Assembly (NCBI GenBank): GCA_964394665.1 | Contig: CAYMYN010000014.1 | Location: 1 to 64,000, forward strand | Reading direction: 5' to 3' | DNA from: CAYMYN01 sp964394665 | GTDB lineage: Bacteria; Planctomycetota; UBA1135; GCA-002686595 | Length of the DNA stretch: 64,000 nt | Part shown: positions 61,594-64,000 of the stretch, one piece after another | How the letters are laid out: each line of letters opens with the position of its first letter | Position numbering within the stretch: the stretch's first letter is position 1 | Program-made: the position numbers and the translations under genes | Notes under the pieces: generated by a model | Told to the model about the DNA's origin: nothing | Databases searched by the model: none | The model's input: the letters and a program-made list of their open reading frames with translations, nothing else

Positions 61594-62454
61594 ATGATGG
61601 GGCGCACCATGGGAACCGTTCCTCGACCCCTCGCCGCGAGCCTGCTGTCCGCTTCCCTCGTCCTCGCGGCCCTCTTCGGCGCGACGCCGAGCCAAGAACC
61701 CGGGCCGCCCGCGCCCGTCGACGAGGGACAGCGCAGGCTCGAGGAGGCCTTCCTGGCCCAGGGCCTGCGGGTCGACCTGCGGGCGGGCATCGTGGCCGTA
61801 CCGTGCGAGGTCGGCGTGCGCGAGGACCTGCTCGAGTACCTGCTCGTCGGCGAACACGGCGCCTCGCACGAGAGCCTGCTGTTCACCGACGTTGTGCCGA
61901 GCGTGCTCAACGCGGTGCTGCTCGCCCTGGGCGCCGAGCCGGGCCACAACGCGAGCTGGATCCCGCGCGATCCGCCGCCCGCGGCGGAGGAGTTGGCGGC
62001 CGGGATCCCGCGCTATCAGGTGACCCTGCCCCAGGGCGACGGGTTCTATCTCTACGTCGCCTGGCGCAAGGGCGAGGAGCGCTACTTCTATCGGCTCGAG
62101 GACCTGGTCGGGAATCTCGAGACCGGCCGCGGCCTCGAGCGGCACGCCTTCGTCTACCTCGGCTCGCGCATGATCACGCCGCGGCCCGGCGCGCCGGAGG
62201 CCTTCGCGGCCGACCTCGAGGGCAACCTCATCAACCTGTCCTTCTTCCGCTCGGGGAACACGCTGTTCACCGCCGCCGTGCCCGAGGCCGTCGAGCAGAC
62301 CATCTGGTTGCCGAACGCGCTGCTGTTGCCGCCGCGGGGATCGGACGTGCACCTCCTGATCTCGGCCCAGCGCCTGGATTGCCCGCCCGCGCGTTTCGCC
62401 GATCACCTGCCCAGCGTCGAGGCGCGTTCGGAGCGACGCACGGGGGGGCGCTGA
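61594..62454 (+). CDS. YdjY-domain exported protein
   Basis: The product has 286 residues. A signal peptide (MGTVPRPLAASLLSASLVLA) ends before PSQEP. The body contains the YdjY-like strand pattern GVREDLLEYLLVGEHGASHE, SVLNAVLLALGAEPG and RHAFVYLGSRM. YdjY domains are abundant in planctomycetes, of unknown function. Alternative starts are at 61597 and 61609. The next gene begins directly after its stop. Bases 61354-61593 upstream hold no other feature I can support. Confidence 0.75.
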   Translation: MMGRTMGTVPRPLAASLLSASLVLAALFGATPSQEPGPPAPVDEGQRRLEEAFLAQGLRVDLRAGIVAVPCEVGVREDLLEYLLVGEHGASHESLLFTDVVPSVLNAVLLALGAEPGHNASWIPRDPPPAAEELAAGIPRYQVTLPQGDGFYLYVAWRKGEERYFYRLEDLVGNLETGRGLERHAFVYLGSRMITPRPGAPEAFAADLEGNLINLSFFRSGNTLFTAAVPEAVEQTIWLPNALLLPPRGSDVHLLISAQRLDCPPARFADHLPSVEARSERRTGGR

Positions 62455-63513
62455 GTGGGGGAGGGTGCGCTGGCGGGGCTCGAGCGACCGGTCCGCGTCC
62501 GCGTGCGGCGCACGGTCGCCGCGTTGGCCTTCGCGCGCGCCAGTGAAGCGCTGCTCGTCGGCGCGGGCGCCCTGATCCTGTGCTTGGCGGCCCTCGTCGC
62601 CTGCGGCGCGGCGCTGCGCGGCGTGCCGCCCTGGGCGGCGGCCCTGGGGTGCGCGGCCTTCGCCGCCGCGACCTGGTGGGCCGAACATCGGCCGCGACCG
62701 GACACCGTGGCCTTGCGCATCGACCGACGCCTGGGCTTCGACGGCGCGCTCGTCACCGCCTTCGAGAGCGAGAGCGCGCCGCGCCGCGGCGAGCTCGCGC
62801 GCGCCCTCTCGCGGCGCGTCGCCGCGGCCCTGCCCCTGCGCAAGGCCCTGCGTGCGGCCCTGCCGCCCTCGCTGGCGCTCGCCGCGTTTCCCCTGGGGTG
62901 CCTGGCCCTGCTCGCCCTCGCGCGGGGCCGGGCCGAGGAGCCGGGCGGTGCGCGCAGCGCCGCGGCCGTGGGGGGCATCGCCCTGGGCGAGATCGGGGAG
63001 CTGGCCGAGCACCTGCTCGCCGACCCCGAGCTGCTCGACCCGGCGGAACGCGCCGAGGTGCTCGAGCTCGCCGCGCGGGCCGCGGCCCTCGCCCGCGAGC
63101 CCGGGTCCGACGCGGCGCAGGAGTTCCTCGCCCAGGCCGCCCTCGAGGTCGAGCGCCTGGCCCGCGAGCTGCCCCTCGACCGGGAAGCCACCCGCGCGCG
63201 CCTCGAACGGGCCGAGGCGGCGGCCGAGGCGGCCCTGGCCCACGCCGATCGGCCCGAGCCCCCGACCGGGGCCGCGCCCGGCGGCGAGCCGGGGGCCGGG
63301 GACGGCGGCACCCTGGCGCCAGCGGGCGCGGGCGGCACAATATCCGCCCTCGATCCCGGGCCCCTCGATCCCGCCGGGGGGGCGGGAGCGAGCTCCGTGG
63401 TCCCCAGCGGCGTCGAGGCCGGACTCGTCGGCGGGCCCTGGTGGAGCGCGCGGGACGGGGACCTGGTGCGGCGCTGGGTCGAAGCCCGGCGCGCCCAGGC
63501 CGAGGCCCGCTAG
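62455..63513 (+). CDS. membrane protein with long extramembrane coiled region
   Basis: The product has 352 residues from a GTG directly after the YdjY stop. Two hydrophobic segments (LLVGAGALILCLAALVACGAA and LPPSLALAAFPLGCLALLALA) with a loop between are followed by 180 residues rich in Glu/Ala/Arg helices (EVLELAARAAALAREPGSDA, AALEVERLARELPL). It resembles membrane-helix plus coiled-coil proteins found beside BatA/DUF4175 clusters, but no firm family is assigned. The C-terminal part has Gly/Pro linkers. Confidence 0.65.
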   Translation: MGEGALAGLERPVRVRVRRTVAALAFARASEALLVGAGALILCLAALVACGAALRGVPPWAAALGCAAFAAATWWAEHRPRPDTVALRIDRRLGFDGALVTAFESESAPRRGELARALSRRVAAALPLRKALRAALPPSLALAAFPLGCLALLALARGRAEEPGGARSAAAVGGIALGEIGELAEHLLADPELLDPAERAEVLELAARAAALAREPGSDAAQEFLAQAALEVERLARELPLDREATRARLERAEAAAEAALAHADRPEPPTGAAPGGEPGAGDGGTLAPAGAGGTISALDPGPLDPAGGAGASSVVPSGVEAGLVGGPWWSARDGDLVRRWVEARRAQAEAR

Positions 63514-63535
63514 CCGCTCCCCCACGCCCCCCGCC

Positions 63536-64000
63536 ATGCCCCAACCCGACCGAACGCGTGGACCCGCGGGCCTGTGGCTCGTCGGTGGCCGCGGCGCGAT
63601 CTCGACCTGCGTCGCCTACGGGCTCGCCGGCTGCCTCGAAGGCCTGCTGGAGCCGGTGGGCATCGCCACCGAGGCCGACCCGCTGCGGCGCCTGCCCCTC
63701 GTGCCGCTCGAATCGATCGTGCTCGGCGGGGCGGACGTGTGCCGCCGCAGCCTGACCGACTCCGCCGCCGAGCTCGTGCGCTCGGGCGTGTTGCCGGCCG
63801 AGGTCGTCACGGCGGGAGCGCGGCGCGTCGCGGCCTACGAAGCGAGCCTCGTGCCCGGGTTGCTCGACGAACCCGAGACGGGCCTGGGCGACATCGATCC
63901 ACGCGCGGCGGGCCTGGGCAGCGCCTCGCCGCGCGAGCAGATCGCGCGCGTGCAGGCCGACCTCGACGCCTTCCGGCGCGCGGGCGGACTCGAGCGCGTG
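63536..64000 (+). CDS. inositol-3-phosphate synthase-like protein (partial, runs off the window)
   Basis: Translation from ATG 63536 gives MPQPDRTRGPAGLWLVGGRG and continues open to the right edge (155 codons). The N-terminal Rossmann motif LVGGRGAISTCVAYGLA and the following ESIVLGGADVCRRSLTDSA resemble bacterial myo-inositol-1-phosphate synthase-like proteins. The full enzyme has about 430 residues, so two thirds are missing. The product would convert glucose 6-phosphate to inositol 1-phosphate, for lipid or signalling use. The assignment is moderate because only the NAD-binding part is visible. Confidence 0.65.
   Translation, partial: MPQPDRTRGPAGLWLVGGRGAISTCVAYGLAGCLEGLLEPVGIATEADPLRRLPLVPLESIVLGGADVCRRSLTDSAAELVRSGVLPAEVVTAGARRVAAYEASLVPGLLDEPETGLGDIDPRAAGLGSASPREQIARVQADLDAFRRAGGLERV

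Overview
The window is a very GC-rich (about 70-73 %) bacterial segment, densely packed with short gaps and many 4-base start/stop overlaps. The gene content points to a planctomycete, probably of the marine Poly30/Pla163-like branch. The main signs are a secreted protein with a C-terminal FCSGDG...CPCGN domain, a YdjY-domain exported protein, secreted tandem Ig-like repeats, TonB/TonB-dependent receptor and multiheme cytochrome genes, HEAT-rich exported proteins and DUF309. The taxonomic call is inference from these families, not from a marker-gene tree. A run of 10 N at 43230-43239 shows this is an assembled contig or scaffold, probably a draft genome or MAG.

Layout. 1-2632: glycolate oxidase genes glcE (partial) and glcD on the minus strand. 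2633-4363: possible leader peptide and rsgA. 4509-9502: a minus-strand operon of a GlgA-like glycosyltransferase, a ROK sugar kinase, and an ABC ATPase with its permease. 9766-12332: an M48 lipoprotein protease and phosphoglycerate mutase, divergent. 12411-14017: cysteine desulfurase and an A-type Fe-S carrier. 14275-16231: a small zinc ribbon protein, a thioesterase and two membrane proteins. 16259-24216: a long minus-strand block of housekeeping and proteostasis genes (PEGA lipoprotein, murD, a stand-alone Clp-N-repeat protein, McsA-like protein, clpC, DUF309, dprA) headed by tRNA-Ser(GCU). 24436-32964: a YejM/PbgA-like membrane sulfatase-fold protein, an unrecognised HTH-bearing protein, a secreted protein and an Lhr-type helicase.

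33122-41762 is a surface or secretome region: a 1551-residue protein with nine cysteine-rich Ig-like repeats, then two tandem paralogous secreted beta-propeller-like proteins. 41884-44819 holds a NUDIX plus metallo-beta-lactamase fusion cut by the assembly gap, and an alpha/beta hydrolase-OsmC fusion. 45043-51559 holds an orphan OmpR-type regulator, a membrane protein and octaheme cytochrome c pair, and divergent tonB and TonB-dependent receptor genes. 51614-59864 holds tRNA-Ser(UGA), peroxiredoxin, a bifunctional-nuclease-domain protein, an asparaginase II-like protein, NAD(P)HX dehydratase, a 1048-residue HEAT protein and an unusual ThyX. 60047-61353 is a lower-GC patch with two small exported proteins and a 14-bp tandem repeat. 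61594-64000 holds a YdjY protein, a membrane protein and the start of an inositol-phosphate synthase-like gene.

Points most worth following: the Clp-N/McsA/ClpC cluster, the GlgA homologue with every checked catalytic motif replaced, ThyX with a split and altered signature motif, the YejM homologue that appears to keep its metal site, the cysteine-rich repeat protein, and the mis-joined gap inside the NUDIX-MBL gene. I saw no CRISPR array, prophage or insertion sequence.
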